Positions 1-9,287 of a DNA stretch of 64,000 bases are shown in pieces. Position numbers and translations under genes: made by a program. The stretch comes from Halorubrum cibi (GTDB lineage: Archaea; Halobacteriota; Halobacteria; Halobacteriales; Haloferacaceae): contig NZ_FXTD01000010.1 of NCBI RefSeq assembly GCF_900182635.1, positions 62,001-126,000 of the forward strand, read 5' to 3'. The notes under the pieces were generated by a model. It was given only the letters and a program-made list of their open reading frames with translations. It was not told the origin of the DNA and searched no databases. Numbering within the stretch: the first letter of the stretch is position 1; every line of letters begins with the position of its first letter.

Positions 1-152
1 GCGCGCCCGCCGAGCTGTTCGTTCTTCTCGAGGAGAGTGACGTCCGCGCCGGCGTCGGCGAGGTAACAGGCCGTCGAGAGGCCGCCGAAGCCGCCGCCGA
101 TCACGACGACGGACTCGCCGGCCATGGCGTCGGTGTCGGGGGCCGCGTCCAT
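1..152 (-). CDS. Phytoene desaturase-like FAD oxidoreductase, N-terminal part only
   Basis: The first 50 codons of a leftward gene are present; the rest lies outside the window. After a short acidic lead (MDAAPDTDAMAGE) comes a typical FAD-binding Rossmann start, VVVIGGGFGGLSTACYLADA, then LLEKNEQLGGRA, the pattern of CrtI-type carotenoid desaturases and related amine oxidases. A TATA-like box for this strand lies at 174-186, about 27 bp upstream, which fits a leaderless transcript from ATG at 152. In haloarchaea the closest such proteins act in carotenoid or bacterioruberin synthesis, but the substrate cannot be read from the N terminus alone. Confidence 0.7.
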   Translation of the reverse strand, partial: MDAAPDTDAMAGESVVVIGGGFGGLSTACYLADAGADVTLLEKNEQLGGR

Positions 153-240
153 ACTCGATCCTCGGACGGGATCCGTATAAATACCACCACGACGGCCGCG
201 GTGAATACCACTAAGTCGACGCCACCCGTACGGATCCCCG

Positions 241-1014
241 ATGGAACCGACGGTCGCGATCACCGGGGCAACGAGCGGGATCGGTCGGGCGGTCGCCGGG
301 GCGTTCGTCGACGCGGGCGCGTTCGTCGCCGTCTCCGGCCGCGACGGCGCGGCCGTCGACCGGACGGTCGCCGAGTTGAACGGGGAGACGGGCGAGGACG
401 ACGAGACCGCCGGTGACATCGCCGAGATCGGCGACGACGGGGCGGACGACGCGGGCGACGCCGATCCCGCCGGAACCGCCTGGGGCGCTCGCGTCGACGT
501 CCGCGACGAGTTCGACCTCGAGCGCTTCTTCGAGCGGGTCGCCCGCGAGGCCGGCCCCGTCGACGTCGTCCTCGCCAACGCGGCCGTCTTCCACGGCGCG
601 CCCGGCGAGTCGCCGACCGACGAGGTCGGCTACCGCGAGTTCGACGACGCCATGCGGACGAACGCCCGCGGGGTGTTCGCCACGGTGCGCGAGGCGGTCC
701 CCCACCTCGCCGACGACGCGCGCGTCCTCGTTCCCTCCGGGTCGGTCGCCCACGAGTCCAAAGCCGGGATGGGTGCGTACGCGGCCTCGAAGGCCGCGGC
801 CGAGGCGGTCGCCCGCGGGTTCGCCGCCGACCTCGACGCGACGGTGGGCGTCGTCGATCCGGGTCTCGTCGCCACCGACCTCACGGGGATGGAGCGCGCC
901 CGCAACCCCGACAGCGTCGCGCCGCTCTTCGTCTGGGCAGCCACCGACGCGCCGGCCGAGGACGTCGACGGCGGGCGGGTCGGGCTCCGCGAGTGGAAGA
1001 AGGCGACGCGGTAG
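241..1014 (+). CDS. Short-chain dehydrogenase/reductase (SDR)
   Basis: 257 residues. The cofactor motif TGATSGIG is near residues 9-16, the NAA motif (VLANAAVF) is present, then the catalytic Ser (VPSGSVAHES) and YAASK. This is a complete classical SDR that should reduce or oxidise a carbonyl/alcohol with NAD(P). The substrate is not predictable. An acidic insert of about 35 residues (near residues 45-80) sits where the third beta strand is usually followed by a short loop; it looks like a halophilic surface loop. The gene is divergent from the desaturase at 152 and shares its short promoter region. Confidence 0.85.
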   Translation: MEPTVAITGATSGIGRAVAGAFVDAGAFVAVSGRDGAAVDRTVAELNGETGEDDETAGDIAEIGDDGADDAGDADPAGTAWGARVDVRDEFDLERFFERVAREAGPVDVVLANAAVFHGAPGESPTDEVGYREFDDAMRTNARGVFATVREAVPHLADDARVLVPSGSVAHESKAGMGAYAASKAAAEAVARGFAADLDATVGVVDPGLVATDLTGMERARNPDSVAPLFVWAATDAPAEDVDGGRVGLREWKKATR

Positions 1015-1222
1015 TTCGGGCGTCACCTCTTATCGGATGCCGGCACATCCCGTCGCGTGACACGCTCGACCGCCGCGCGGGGGAACGCGGGTGTGCGGTG
1101 CGGTCCCGCGCGGTTTCGGAGTGGGGAGAGATGCGGTTTCGCGACCGACGCACTCCCGATCGACACGCACCGCCCGTTCGCCACTTCCCCTTCGGTCTCC
1201 CGGCTCCTGGCCCACCGATCGC

Positions 1223-1272
1223 CCGCCGATCCGGACGCGCCCTTCGTCCGCCGATCCGGACGCGCCGTTCGG
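1223..1272. repeat. Two tandem copies of a 25-bp unit
   Basis: Two near-identical 25-bp units start at 1223 and 1248 (core CCGCCGATCCGGACGCGCC). They differ at one position near the end. They lie immediately after the stop of thiE, in the 265-bp convergent space between the SDR gene and thiE, where no gene is evident. Confidence 0.7.
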
Positions 1273-1279
1273 AGTCGGC

Positions 1280-1915
1280 TCACTCGGAGTCGACCGCTTC
1301 CCGGAGCGCCTCGGTGGTCGCCCGCGGGTCCTCGGCGGCCGTGATCGCGGAGACGACCGCCACGCCCGTCGCGCCCGCGTCGACGACCGCTCTCGCGTTG
1401 TCCGCGTCGATCCCGCCGATCCCGATGGCGGGGACGTCGACCGCCTCGGCGACCGCCCGCACGCCCTCGGGACCGATCCCGTCCCGCTCGTCGGGGACGT
1501 CCTTCGAGTCCGTCCCGTACACCGCCCCGACGCCGAGGTAATCCGCGCCGGCGTCGACGGCCTCCCTCGCCTCCGCCGGCGTCGACGCCGACACGCCAAC
1601 GACCGCGTCGGAACCCAGCTGCTCGCGGGCGACCTCGGCCGGCAGGTCCGACTGCCCGAGGTGGACGCCGTCGGCGTCGACCGCCGCCGCGAGGTCGACC
1701 CGGTCGTTGACGACGAGCGGGACGCCCGCCTCCGCGGTCAGCTCACGGAGGCGCAGTCCGAGGCGATACCGGCTCCGTGCGTCGGTCCCCTTCTCGCGGA
1801 GCTGGACGACGTCGATCCCGCCGGCCAGCGCGTCGGCGACGATCTCTGGCGTCTCCCGCCCCGCGGAGCGATCGGCTCCCGTCACGAGGTACGTCCGCCA
1901 CGACGAGTGATTCAC
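1280..1915 (-). CDS. thiE: Thiamine-phosphate synthase
   Basis: 211 residues, normal length. ThiE joins hydroxymethylpyrimidine diphosphate and thiazole phosphate to give thiamine phosphate. Family motifs are clear: the strand and substrate-binding VVQLREKGTDARSR, VVNDRVDLAAAVDADGVHLG (Mg and pyrophosphate site), GVGAVYGTDSKD and the phosphate-binding end AIGIGGIDADNA. It stands alone rather than in a thi operon; thiL, the next enzyme in the path, is 52 kb away at 53612-54553. The ATG at 1915 is chosen because RTYLVTGADR follows directly, as in other family members. Confidence 0.93.
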   Translation of the reverse strand: MNHSSWRTYLVTGADRSAGRETPEIVADALAGGIDVVQLREKGTDARSRYRLGLRLRELTAEAGVPLVVNDRVDLAAAVDADGVHLGQSDLPAEVAREQLGSDAVVGVSASTPAEAREAVDAGADYLGVGAVYGTDSKDVPDERDGIGPEGVRAVAEAVDVPAIGIGGIDADNARAVVDAGATGVAVVSAITAAEDPRATTEALREAVDSE

Positions 1916-2007
1916 GAGTGGTACGTTCGAGTGGTCACAAAAAAGCGGTCGGGTTCCGGCGGATCGAACGGCCGCCAGACTTGTGGGGAGGGCCGGGGGT
2001 TACTACG

Positions 2008-2865
2008 CTACTCGTCCGCGACGGACTCGATGACCTCGACGCTGCCGGTGAGCTGCCGGTGGACGTACGGCATGTCGATGCCGGCCTCGTCGAACGCCTC
2101 CTTCACCGCGGTCACGTACTCCGAGCGCACTCGGACGAAGTCGCCGCGGTCGGGCTCGTCGATCCACCAGCGTGACTGGAGTCCCACGGCGGAGTCGCCG
2201 AGTTCGACCACGCGAACCGACGGTGCGGGGTCCTCGAGGATCCCCTCGTGTGCCTCCGCCTTCTCGACGATGATGTCGGTCGCCTGCGCGATGTCGTCAT
2301 CGTAGCCGATGCCGAAGACGAACTTCTGGCGGAGCGTCTCGTAGGCCACGGGGTTCGTCACCGCGTTGTTCGCGAGATCGCCGTTCGGCACCGTGATCCG
2401 CTCGTTGTCAAAGGTCCGGACCCGCGAGACGCGCAGGTCGATGTCCTCGACGCGGCCCGCGTTGCCGTTCCACTCGATCCAGTCGCCGACCTCGAACGGC
2501 TTGTCCTTCAGGATGAAGATCCCGGCGACGAAGTTCCCGAGCAGGTCCTGTGCGGCGAAGCCGACCGCGAGCGCGATCGCGCCGCCGAAGACGGCGAACG
2601 CCGAGAGGAACGCGCCGTATCCCGCGAGCGTGAACCCGATCGCGATCGCCGCGACCCAGACGACCGCGTTCGCGACGCTCGATCCCAGGCTCTTCACCGC
2701 CTCGTCCAGCCCTCGGGACGCGATCGCCCGCCCCACGCCGGGCACGAAGACGAGCTTCCCGAGCAACAACACGGCGACGAAGCCGGCGACGAACAGGAAC
2801 GCGGCTTCCAGGAACCCTGCGACCGTCGCCGCGATCCCCGACAACCCGAACTGTAGTGGTACCAT
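2008..2865 (-). CDS. MscS-family mechanosensitive channel
   Basis: 285 residues. Three N-terminal membrane segments are visible (about 13-37, 60-80 and 85-105). The third is the Gly/Ala-rich pore helix (GGAIALAVGFAAQDLLGNF) typical of MscS. It is followed by the beta domain (FEVGDWIEWNGNAGRVEDI, TFDNERITVPNGDLANN) and the mixed C-terminal vestibule domain. It opens on membrane tension to release solutes during hypo-osmotic shock. A TATA-like box (AT-rich near 2884-2894) precedes the ATG at 2865. Confidence 0.92.
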   Translation of the reverse strand: MVPLQFGLSGIAATVAGFLEAAFLFVAGFVAVLLLGKLVFVPGVGRAIASRGLDEAVKSLGSSVANAVVWVAAIAIGFTLAGYGAFLSAFAVFGGAIALAVGFAAQDLLGNFVAGIFILKDKPFEVGDWIEWNGNAGRVEDIDLRVSRVRTFDNERITVPNGDLANNAVTNPVAYETLRQKFVFGIGYDDDIAQATDIIVEKAEAHEGILEDPAPSVRVVELGDSAVGLQSRWWIDEPDRGDFVRVRSEYVTAVKEAFDEAGIDMPYVHRQLTGSVEVIESVADE

Positions 2866-2910
2866 CGACGACCCTGTTTCGGCCGATATTCAAAGAGTCT
2901 GTCGGGAGGG

Positions 2911-4119
2911 TTACCGATCGTCGGAACCGCCCGCGCCGACGCGAGGGCTCGCGGGCCGCGGATCCAACGGTCCCTCGCCGCGGGCGACCGCCCGGAGCCG
3001 CCGACCGTGGACGTCGTCGTCGCGGATCCGCTCCGCGACCGCAGGAGGGATCCACGCGCCACGGTTCTCCGGCGAAGGTGTCGGCTTGACGCCGACCGGG
3101 CGGAGGTCGCTCGGGAGGTAGCGGGCGTACGTCGGGAGTCGCTCTCTGAGAGGAACCCCGCCAGCGTCGGCGACCGCCCGGAGTCCGTCGAGGTCGGGCC
3201 ACGCGTACTGGGGGTTGACGTAGTCGTCGGTGACGGGCGAGACGCCGCCGAGGTCGTCGATCCCGCAGTCGACGAGGTCGGCCGCCGGCGAGAGGTTCGG
3301 CGGCACCTGGACGGAGACTTCGGGCGGCAGCGCGGCCCGCGCCATCGCGACCACCCGCCGCATCGTCTCGAGGTCCGGCCTCGCGAAGTCCGACCGCTCG
3401 TTCGGGACGACGTTCTGGACGATGACCTCCTGGACGTGGCCGTGTCGCTCGTGGAGTTCGCGGATCGCGAGCAGGCTCTCCGCGCGGTCCCGCCACCCCT
3501 CGCCGATCCCCACGAGGATCCCGGTCGTGAACGGGACGCCCTGCCGACCCGCCGCCCGGATCGTGTTCAGCCGCTGGCCGGGCGTCTTCCGTCGGCCCCC
3601 GCTGTGGGCGTCGACGTCGGCCGTCGTCTCCAGCATCACGCCCATCGAGGTGTTCACCTCGCGCAGCCTGGCGAATCCCTCCTCGGTGAGGTCGCCGGGG
3701 TTCGAGTGCGGGAGCAGCCCCTCCTCTAGGGCGATCTCGCAGGCCCGATACAGGTAGTCGTGGATCGAGTCGAATCCCCACTCGTCGAGCGTCTCGTGGA
3801 TCCGCGTGTAGCGGTCGTCCGGCTCGTCGCCGAAGGTGAAGAGCGCCTCCGTACACCCCGCGTCCGCCCCGACCCGACACCGCTCCCGGACCTCCTCGGG
3901 CGAGAGCAGCGACGCCTCACCCGGCACGTCGTAGTAGGTACAGTACGTACAGGTGTACCGGCAGGCGGTCGTCAGCGGGACGAAGACGTTCCGGGCGAAC
4001 GTGAGCCGGTCGGCGGGGTCAACGTCGGCGGGCGTGACCGAGAGCAGCCGCTCGACCGCGCCCTCCTCGACCGCCACGTCGACGTCGTACTCCTCGGTCC
4101 CGGCGAACACGACCGTCAC
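2911..4119 (-). CDS. cofG: 7,8-didemethyl-8-hydroxy-5-deazariboflavin synthase subunit 1
   Basis: 402 residues. The radical SAM cluster motif C-x3-C-x2-C is at about residues 53-60 (CRYTCTYC), followed by CofG features such as EALFTFGDEPDDRY and NPGDLTEEG. CofG with CofH builds the deazaflavin chromophore (Fo) of coenzyme F420 from tyrosine and a ribityl-uracil. cofC, another F420 gene, lies 1 kb further on the same strand (5162-5818), separated by an unrelated membrane protein. cofH is not in the window. Confidence 0.93.
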   Translation of the reverse strand: MTVVFAGTEEYDVDVAVEEGAVERLLSVTPADVDPADRLTFARNVFVPLTTACRYTCTYCTYYDVPGEASLLSPEEVRERCRVGADAGCTEALFTFGDEPDDRYTRIHETLDEWGFDSIHDYLYRACEIALEEGLLPHSNPGDLTEEGFARLREVNTSMGVMLETTADVDAHSGGRRKTPGQRLNTIRAAGRQGVPFTTGILVGIGEGWRDRAESLLAIRELHERHGHVQEVIVQNVVPNERSDFARPDLETMRRVVAMARAALPPEVSVQVPPNLSPAADLVDCGIDDLGGVSPVTDDYVNPQYAWPDLDGLRAVADAGGVPLRERLPTYARYLPSDLRPVGVKPTPSPENRGAWIPPAVAERIRDDDVHGRRLRAVARGEGPLDPRPASPRVGAGGSDDR

Positions 4120-4218
4120 TCGCGGTCGGCGTTCAAAAAGGATCGCGGTTGCGGATCCCCCGAAGATACCGGATCCGGTTACGTAACGGGCGGTCGGCGC
4201 GGTCGGACGCTTACGGAA

Positions 4219-4264
4219 AACACGAGGCGAGAGCCTCGCGCTTCAGCGAGCGGGGGGATGTCAA
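4219..4264 (+). mobile_element. Remnant of an IS200/IS605-type right end
   Basis: A compact hairpin region in the gap between cofG and the next gene. CGAGGC-GAGA-GCCTCG lies at 4222-4237 and overlaps a second possible stem CTCGC/GCGAG (4234-4249) with loop GCTTCA. It is followed by a G run and the ending GGATGTCAA. This order (hairpin, CGCTTCAGCG, G run, ATGTCAA) is how right ends of haloarchaeal TnpB/IS200-IS605 elements look. No tnpA or tnpB is present, so this is a solo end or a very small derivative. Confidence 0.45.
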
Positions 4265-4308
4265 GCTTCGTCGGCACCGTCGGGGTTCGCCGGCGGCGAT
4301 CGTGCGGT

Positions 4309-5046
4309 TCAGTTCCCGTACTGGAGCCCGATTTCGAACCGGTCGTTCCGCAGCCACACGCTCGCGGCTCCGACGGGGACGACGTACGTCAGCAGCACGA
4401 TCGTGTCCCCGTACGGGAGGGCCGCGGTCGACTCGACGTCGAGCAGGAGGATCAGCGTGAACCCAAGCGCGGCGGTGATCGGTGCGATCACGTACAACGC
4501 GATGACGACCAGTCGGCCGATCGGACGGAGGGCGACCTCGATCGCGTCCCCCGGCGACCGGTCCCGGTACGACCCGTCGGCGAGGAACTGACGCCAGACG
4601 CGCATCAGCTGAGAGCCGCAGACGGCGAGTATCGCGACGCCGACCGACGTCGAGAGCAGCGACGAGAGCGTCCACTCGAAGAGCGAGAGCGCCATCGCGG
4701 CGAAGAAGCAGAAGAAGAACCCGCCCCTGAACAGTTCGCTCGCGACCAGTCCGACGTTTCGCTTGTAAAGCGGCGGGAGGAACGGAGCTACCTCGAGCGG
4801 GGTCGGCTCCTCTCGCCACTTTTCGGCTTCGCCGTCGTCGACCGGCCGTGCCGCGAACAGCGCCACGGTTCCGAACAGGACGAAGGTGACGGCGACGTCG
4901 ATCAGGTAGACCAGTACGACCTCGCGGAGGTCCCAGCGAAAGAACACGATTCCGACGGCGAGAAACAGGTGCGTGACGAGCACGGAGCCGTCGTCCGAAG
5001 CGACGCCGAGCCCGTTCGACAGCGTCTCCTCGACCTCCGTCGGCAT
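4309..5046 (-). CDS. Polytopic membrane protein, DUF6498-like
   Basis: 245 residues with about six hydrophobic segments: VLVTHLFLAVGIVFF, VVLVYLIDVAVTFVLFGTV, a Phe-rich GGFFFCFFAAMALSLF, VGVAILAVCGSQLM, VVIALYVIAPITAALGF and IVLLTYVVPVGAASVWL. The overall pattern matches haloarchaeal DUF6498 proteins of unknown function. It sits between cofG and cofC but shows no sign of an F420 role. The ATG at 5046 is followed by a soluble acidic lead, then the first membrane segment. Confidence 0.7.
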   Translation of the reverse strand: MPTEVEETLSNGLGVASDDGSVLVTHLFLAVGIVFFRWDLREVVLVYLIDVAVTFVLFGTVALFAARPVDDGEAEKWREEPTPLEVAPFLPPLYKRNVGLVASELFRGGFFFCFFAAMALSLFEWTLSSLLSTSVGVAILAVCGSQLMRVWRQFLADGSYRDRSPGDAIEVALRPIGRLVVIALYVIAPITAALGFTLILLLDVESTAALPYGDTIVLLTYVVPVGAASVWLRNDRFEIGLQYGN

Positions 5047-5161
5047 GCTTCCAGCGTACGACAGGGACCTCGCTCACTTGTCAGTATCGGCGGTGAACGG
5101 CGGAGACGCACGGTAAGCCCGCCCTCCGCGTTCGAGGTCGGCCTCGGTGGGGCCGGTTCGC

Positions 5162-5818
5162 TCACTCCCGAACGACCGCGACCCGCCCCTCCGACGCGTC
5201 GAGCGCGAATCCGGCCTCCCGGAGCCACGTCGCCGCTTGTCCCTCGCCGTGGATCAGCACCTCGGCGAGGTCGTCGGTCTCGTCGATGTCGGTACCGAGG
5301 CGATGGGAGTCGACCGCGGCGAACCCCGCCCCGACGTCCGCAGCGATCCGTCGGTGGTCGAGGTACGACGCGCCGTGGTAGTCGACGCGGAACCGCGGAT
5401 GCGAGACGACGAGGGCGTTCGTGCCGCCGCCGCGACCGGGTACGACCGCGACGTCGGCGTCGCGGCCGGCCGCGAACAGCTCCCGGAGCGCCGCCGGAGT
5501 CGCGAGCGCGAGGTCGGCCATCACGACCGCGAGCGGGTCGCCCTCGCCGCCCGGTCGACGTTCCTCGAGGACGGCGTTGACCGCGTCTGTGAGTGGTCGG
5601 TCGTCGACGGTGACCGGCGGATCGAGGGGGACCGTCGGCTCGTCGGTCGGATCGAACCCGTCGGTCGCGAGAATTCGAGGACTGCCGCCGGCGTCGCCGA
5701 TCGCCGCCAACACGTCGGCGAGCATCGTCCGGGCGAACGCGGCGCGCTCGGAGGGAGAGAGGGTGTCCGCGAGCCGCGATTTCGGACGATCGGCGGAGAA
5801 GGGGACGAGGACCTCCAT
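5162..5818 (-). CDS. cofC: 2-phospho-L-lactate guanylyltransferase
   Basis: 218 residues. CofC transfers GMP from GTP to a three-carbon phosphate (2-phospho-L-lactate or phosphoenolpyruvate) to form the activated precursor of F420. It starts MEVLVPFSADRPKSRLA, the usual CofC nucleotide-binding opening, and contains VVMADLALATP (metal-binding Asp), PGRGGGTNALVV and the TDIDETDDL end motif. It is 11 bp downstream of the cetZ stop on the same strand, so the two may share a transcript. Confidence 0.92.
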   Translation of the reverse strand: MEVLVPFSADRPKSRLADTLSPSERAAFARTMLADVLAAIGDAGGSPRILATDGFDPTDEPTVPLDPPVTVDDRPLTDAVNAVLEERRPGGEGDPLAVVMADLALATPAALRELFAAGRDADVAVVPGRGGGTNALVVSHPRFRVDYHGASYLDHRRIAADVGAGFAAVDSHRLGTDIDETDDLAEVLIHGEGQAATWLREAGFALDASEGRVAVVRE

Positions 5819-5829
5819 TCGGCGGCCGC

Positions 5830-7008
5830 CTAGAACAGCGACTCGAGCTCGTCGCTGTCGTCACTGACGAGGTTGTCGAGGTTCTCGTCGCTCTCCTCGC
5901 GGATCTCGTCGAGGTTGTCCTGCGCCTCGATGGCGACTTCCTGGAGCTCCTTGATCCGCGGGACGTTCGTGACGCCCGCGAGCAGGATCACGGTGGCGAC
6001 GAAGCCCGCGCCGCGGTACGGGTAGTCGCCGCCGCGGACCTCCATCGACCCGGTCTGCTCTTCGAGCCACTTGCGACCGCGCTCGATTCCCTTCCGGTTG
6101 AGGTACTCCGGCGGTCCCGCGAGCACGAGCAACGCGCGCTCCGCGCCCTCGATCTCACAGGGGAGCGTGAGCCGGCCGAGCGCCGCCTTGCGGACGAGGC
6201 TCGTGATCCGGTTGGTGGTGTGCGCGCTGTCGAGCTCGTCGCCGCCGTCGTCGTTGCGGAGCCGCGAGAGGAGCCCGCCGGAGCTGCGCTCCTCGACCTC
6301 CTCTTCGGCGTAGCCGACCGTGGAGACGCCGCCGCCCGACAGCGTGTTGATGATCTCCGAGGAGTCGACGACGCTCTCCGCGATCTCCTGGCCCTGCTGG
6401 ATCTCGCCCGCACCGAAGAGGATCCCGAAGCGCCGGACGATCTCCTCGTTGATCTCCTCGTAGCCGCCCTGGACGGACTCGCCCGTCTTCCGCCAGGCGT
6501 CGTTGTCGAACACCATCAGGTTGTCCACCTCGCGGACGAACGTCTGGAACGATCGAGCCGCGTTCAGGGTGTAGATGCCGCCCTCGTCGCTGCCGGGAAG
6601 CACGCCGAGCCCGTAGACGGGTTCGGTGTAGATCCGCTTCAGGTGTTTGGCCAGCACCGGCGCGCCCCCGGAGCCGGTGCCTCCGCCGAGCCCCGCCACG
6701 ACGAGGAACGCGTCTACCTCGTGGACCGGGATCGAGTCGATAGCCCCCTGTACCTCGTCGATGTCCTCCTCGGCGATCTCCGCGCCGAGCTCGTTGTCCG
6801 CGCCGACGCCGTGTCCCTTCACGCGGGACTGTCCGATGAGCACGCGCTGGCCCTCGGGGACGTGTTCGAGTCCCATGAGGTCGGCCTTGGCCGTGTTCAC
6901 CGCCGCGGCGGCGCGCACGATCTCGGACCCCGTTCGTTTGTCGTACTCCAGGAACTTGTCGACGACTTTCCCACCCGCCTGTCCGAATCCGATCATTGCC
7001 AGTTTCAT
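5830..7008 (-). CDS. cetZ1: Tubulin/FtsZ-family cytoskeletal GTPase CetZ
   Basis: 392 residues from the ATG at 7008, which follows a GGAGG ribosome site and begins MKLAMIGFGQAGGKVVDKFL. An upstream in-frame start (7083) would add 25 unrelated residues and is rejected. The tubulin signature GLGGGTGSG is at about 107-114. The family controls cell shape and rod transition in haloarchaea and polymerises with GTP. The C terminus ends in an acidic tail and a short DDSDELESLF tip, as in CetZ1 proteins. The symbol rests on overall similarity to CetZ1; the exact paralogue is uncertain. Confidence 0.88.
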   Translation of the reverse strand: MKLAMIGFGQAGGKVVDKFLEYDKRTGSEIVRAAAAVNTAKADLMGLEHVPEGQRVLIGQSRVKGHGVGADNELGAEIAEEDIDEVQGAIDSIPVHEVDAFLVVAGLGGGTGSGGAPVLAKHLKRIYTEPVYGLGVLPGSDEGGIYTLNAARSFQTFVREVDNLMVFDNDAWRKTGESVQGGYEEINEEIVRRFGILFGAGEIQQGQEIAESVVDSSEIINTLSGGGVSTVGYAEEEVEERSSGGLLSRLRNDDGGDELDSAHTTNRITSLVRKAALGRLTLPCEIEGAERALLVLAGPPEYLNRKGIERGRKWLEEQTGSMEVRGGDYPYRGAGFVATVILLAGVTNVPRIKELQEVAIEAQDNLDEIREESDENLDNLVSDDSDELESLF

Positions 7009-7240
7009 ATTGAACTCCCTCCGTCTTTGAAACGAGCAGAGTGGGATCTGGGATATAAGGCTTCTGGTGACGTTACCAGACATGAGATCCGCACTCGCCG
7101 CGGATCACCCCCCATCACCTCGCCGTCGGTCGATCCGCCGGACGTCGTCGGCGGGTCCGTCGGGCTCGCCGATCGGCTGCCGACTCCCGTCGTTCCGCGT
7201 CCGTCGGTACGCCCGGCAACGGTCGCGGCAGAGGCGACGG

Positions 7241-8137
7241 TCATTCGACCCCCAGATACGCCGCGAGCGTGGTCATCTCCGAGGGGTCGAAGCCGAACGC
7301 GCCCGCGTCGTTGTCGGCGGTCGTGTTGTCGAACTTCAACGACCGGTACTGGTCGCCGCCCATCGGGAACCCCGGTACGGCCCCGAGCACCGTGAGCCCG
7401 ATTCGCGCCAGCGGCATCGGCAGCGGGACGATCGTGATCCCCTTCCGTTCGGCCTCGTAGACGAGGTTCGTCACCTCTCGAAGCGTCAGCGTCTCGGGGC
7501 CGCCCACCTCGTAGACCTCCCCGACGTGTTCGTCGGACTCCAACGCGGCCGCGAGCATCGGGACGAGGTCCTCGACGTGGATCGGTTGGAACCGCGTCTT
7601 GCCGCCGCCGGGAAGCGGGTACAGCGGGACGCCCGGCGCGAACATCCCCTTGAGCCGCTTCGTGAACGAGACGAACTCGCCGCCCTCGCCGAAGACGACC
7701 GAGGGCCGGAACACCGTCCAGTCGAGGTCGCTGCTCCGAACGATCTCCTCCGCCTCTCCCTTCGAGCGGATGTAGGCGGTGTCGCCGTCGGGGTCGGCTC
7801 CGAGCGCGCTCATCTGAAGGAACCGATCGGCGCCGGCCTCCTCGGCCGCTCGGACGAGGTTCTCGGTCCCGGCGCGGTGGACCCGATCGTGCATGACGTT
7901 TCCGCCCTTCGGCTCGAAGAGCGGCGAGAGCGCGACCAGATTCACCACTGCGTCGTGGCCCTCGACCGCGGGTTCGACGGAGTCGTACGCCGTGACGTCG
8001 CCGACGGCGGAGTCGACCCCCTCGGGGGTCTCCGCCGGCGACCGGGACATCGCGGTCACCTCGTGGTCGTCGTTGACGAGCGCGCGACAGAGGTACGACC
8101 CGATGAAACCGGTTCCGCCGGCTACCAGGACCTTCAT
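7241..8137 (-). CDS. NAD-dependent epimerase-like protein, complex I NDUFA9 type
   Basis: 298 residues. The N-terminal Rossmann motif GGTGFIGSYLCRAL is followed by DAVVNLVALSPLFEP and FLQMSALGADPDGDTAYIRSKGEAE, so the family Tyr and Lys are replaced by a YIRSK variant. This is the extended atypical SDR group that includes the NDUFA9 subunit of respiratory complex I and NmrA-like proteins. In haloarchaea these genes stand alone and their substrate is unknown. A 230-bp space without a gene separates it from cetZ. Confidence 0.8.
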   Translation of the reverse strand: MKVLVAGGTGFIGSYLCRALVNDDHEVTAMSRSPAETPEGVDSAVGDVTAYDSVEPAVEGHDAVVNLVALSPLFEPKGGNVMHDRVHRAGTENLVRAAEEAGADRFLQMSALGADPDGDTAYIRSKGEAEEIVRSSDLDWTVFRPSVVFGEGGEFVSFTKRLKGMFAPGVPLYPLPGGGKTRFQPIHVEDLVPMLAAALESDEHVGEVYEVGGPETLTLREVTNLVYEAERKGITIVPLPMPLARIGLTVLGAVPGFPMGGDQYRSLKFDNTTADNDAGAFGFDPSEMTTLAAYLGVE

Positions 8138-8242
8138 ATCCCCACGATTGGCGAGGAACGAACGTAAACCTACCGCGGCGTCAGACGTTCAGACGACACG
8201 AGTGAACGCACACCACAGAGATCGATCCGGTCCCCGCCGGAC

Positions 8243-9220
8243 TCACGTCCAGCGGTCGAGTCCCGTCTGGACCTGTGACTCCCGGATGCGCTCGAAGCCG
8301 CGGGAGACCTCGTCGGCGTCGACGCCCCACTCGTCGACCACGTAGGTCCGGGCCGCCTCGACGTCGGGTTCGATCGTCGAATCGAAGTCGACGTCGGCGA
8401 CGGGCGGATCGAGGAAGAACTCGCGGACCGCCTCGGCGTTCGGGATCGAGGCGTCGCGCGACTCGAGGACGCCCCACAGGTCCCCGTGTTCGCGCACCGC
8501 CGACACCGCCGTCTTTGGACCGATCCCCCGGACCCCCTCGTTGAAGTCGGTGCCACACAGCATGGCGACGTCGACGAGTCCCTCGCGGTCGAGTTCGAGC
8601 GCCTCGAGCGTGGCCTCCAGGTCCATCAGCTCGGGGTTCCCCTTGCTCGTCAGCTGGCGGAGCGTCGTCGGCGCGCCGAAGAGCAGGGTGTCGTAGTCCT
8701 CGCTGCCGGCGTGGTCGACGCTCCCCGTCGCGGCCATGTGGGCACACTGGGCCTCCCCCTCCGCCGGGGCCTCGACGACCGGCACGTCCAGCAGGTCGAA
8801 CAGCTCCCGGGTCGTCTCCTGGATCGTGTCGGTGAGTCGCTGGGTCCGCGCGGAGAGGCGGGCGGCCTCGACTGCGTCGCCCCGCTCCGCCGCGGCCGCC
8901 TGTCGTTCTTCCGCGCGCTCGCGCTTCTCCCGCCGCTCGGCCACCTCGTCGGCTTTCATCTCGGTCACCTCGCCGTCGAACACCATCACCGGCGTCAGGC
9001 CGTGTTCGAAGAACTTCGGGAGGCCCTGAACGACCCCGAGCAGGTTGGCGACCTCGGTGCCGTCGGAGGTCGTGTAGGCGTCGTCGTTCGTCCACTTCAC
9101 CGTCGTCGTGAGGTAGCGGTACAGCCAGTTGTGCGCGTCGACGGCGACGACGCTCCCCTCGAGTTCCTCGAAGGCGACCTCCCGTATCGACGCGAGGTCG
9201 CGTAGGTCCGCGTTTCCCAT
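8243..9220 (-). CDS. fen: Flap endonuclease 1
   Basis: 325 residues, the normal archaeal FEN1 length. It begins [20 protein letters not shown] and has the N-terminal metal site [14 protein letters not shown], the internal region [20 protein letters not shown] with its acidic residues, and [20 protein letters not shown] (metal ligand Asp and helix-hairpin-helix). It removes 5' flaps in Okazaki fragment maturation and repair, acting with PCNA. The very C terminus ([10 protein letters not shown]) is a PCNA-interaction-like end, as in the family. Confidence 0.93.
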   Translation of the reverse strand: MGNADLRDLASIREVAFEELEGSVVAVDAHNWLYRYLTTTVKWTNDDAYTTSDGTEVANLLGVVQGLPKFFEHGLTPVMVFDGEVTEMKADEVAERREKRERAEERQAAAAERGDAVEAARLSARTQRLTDTIQETTRELFDLLDVPVVEAPAEGEAQCAHMAATGSVDHAGSEDYDTLLFGAPTTLRQLTSKGNPELMDLEATLEALELDREGLVDVAMLCGTDFNEGVRGIGPKTAVSAVREHGDLWGVLESRDASIPNAEAVREFFLDPPVADVDFDSTIEPDVEAARTYVVDEWGVDADEVSRGFERIRESQVQTGLDRWT

Positions 9221-9287
9221 TACCCGTCTGATCGGAGTTCCGGGGTATTAAACGGTCGAGACCGGCGTCGAGGACTCGGCCCCCCGT

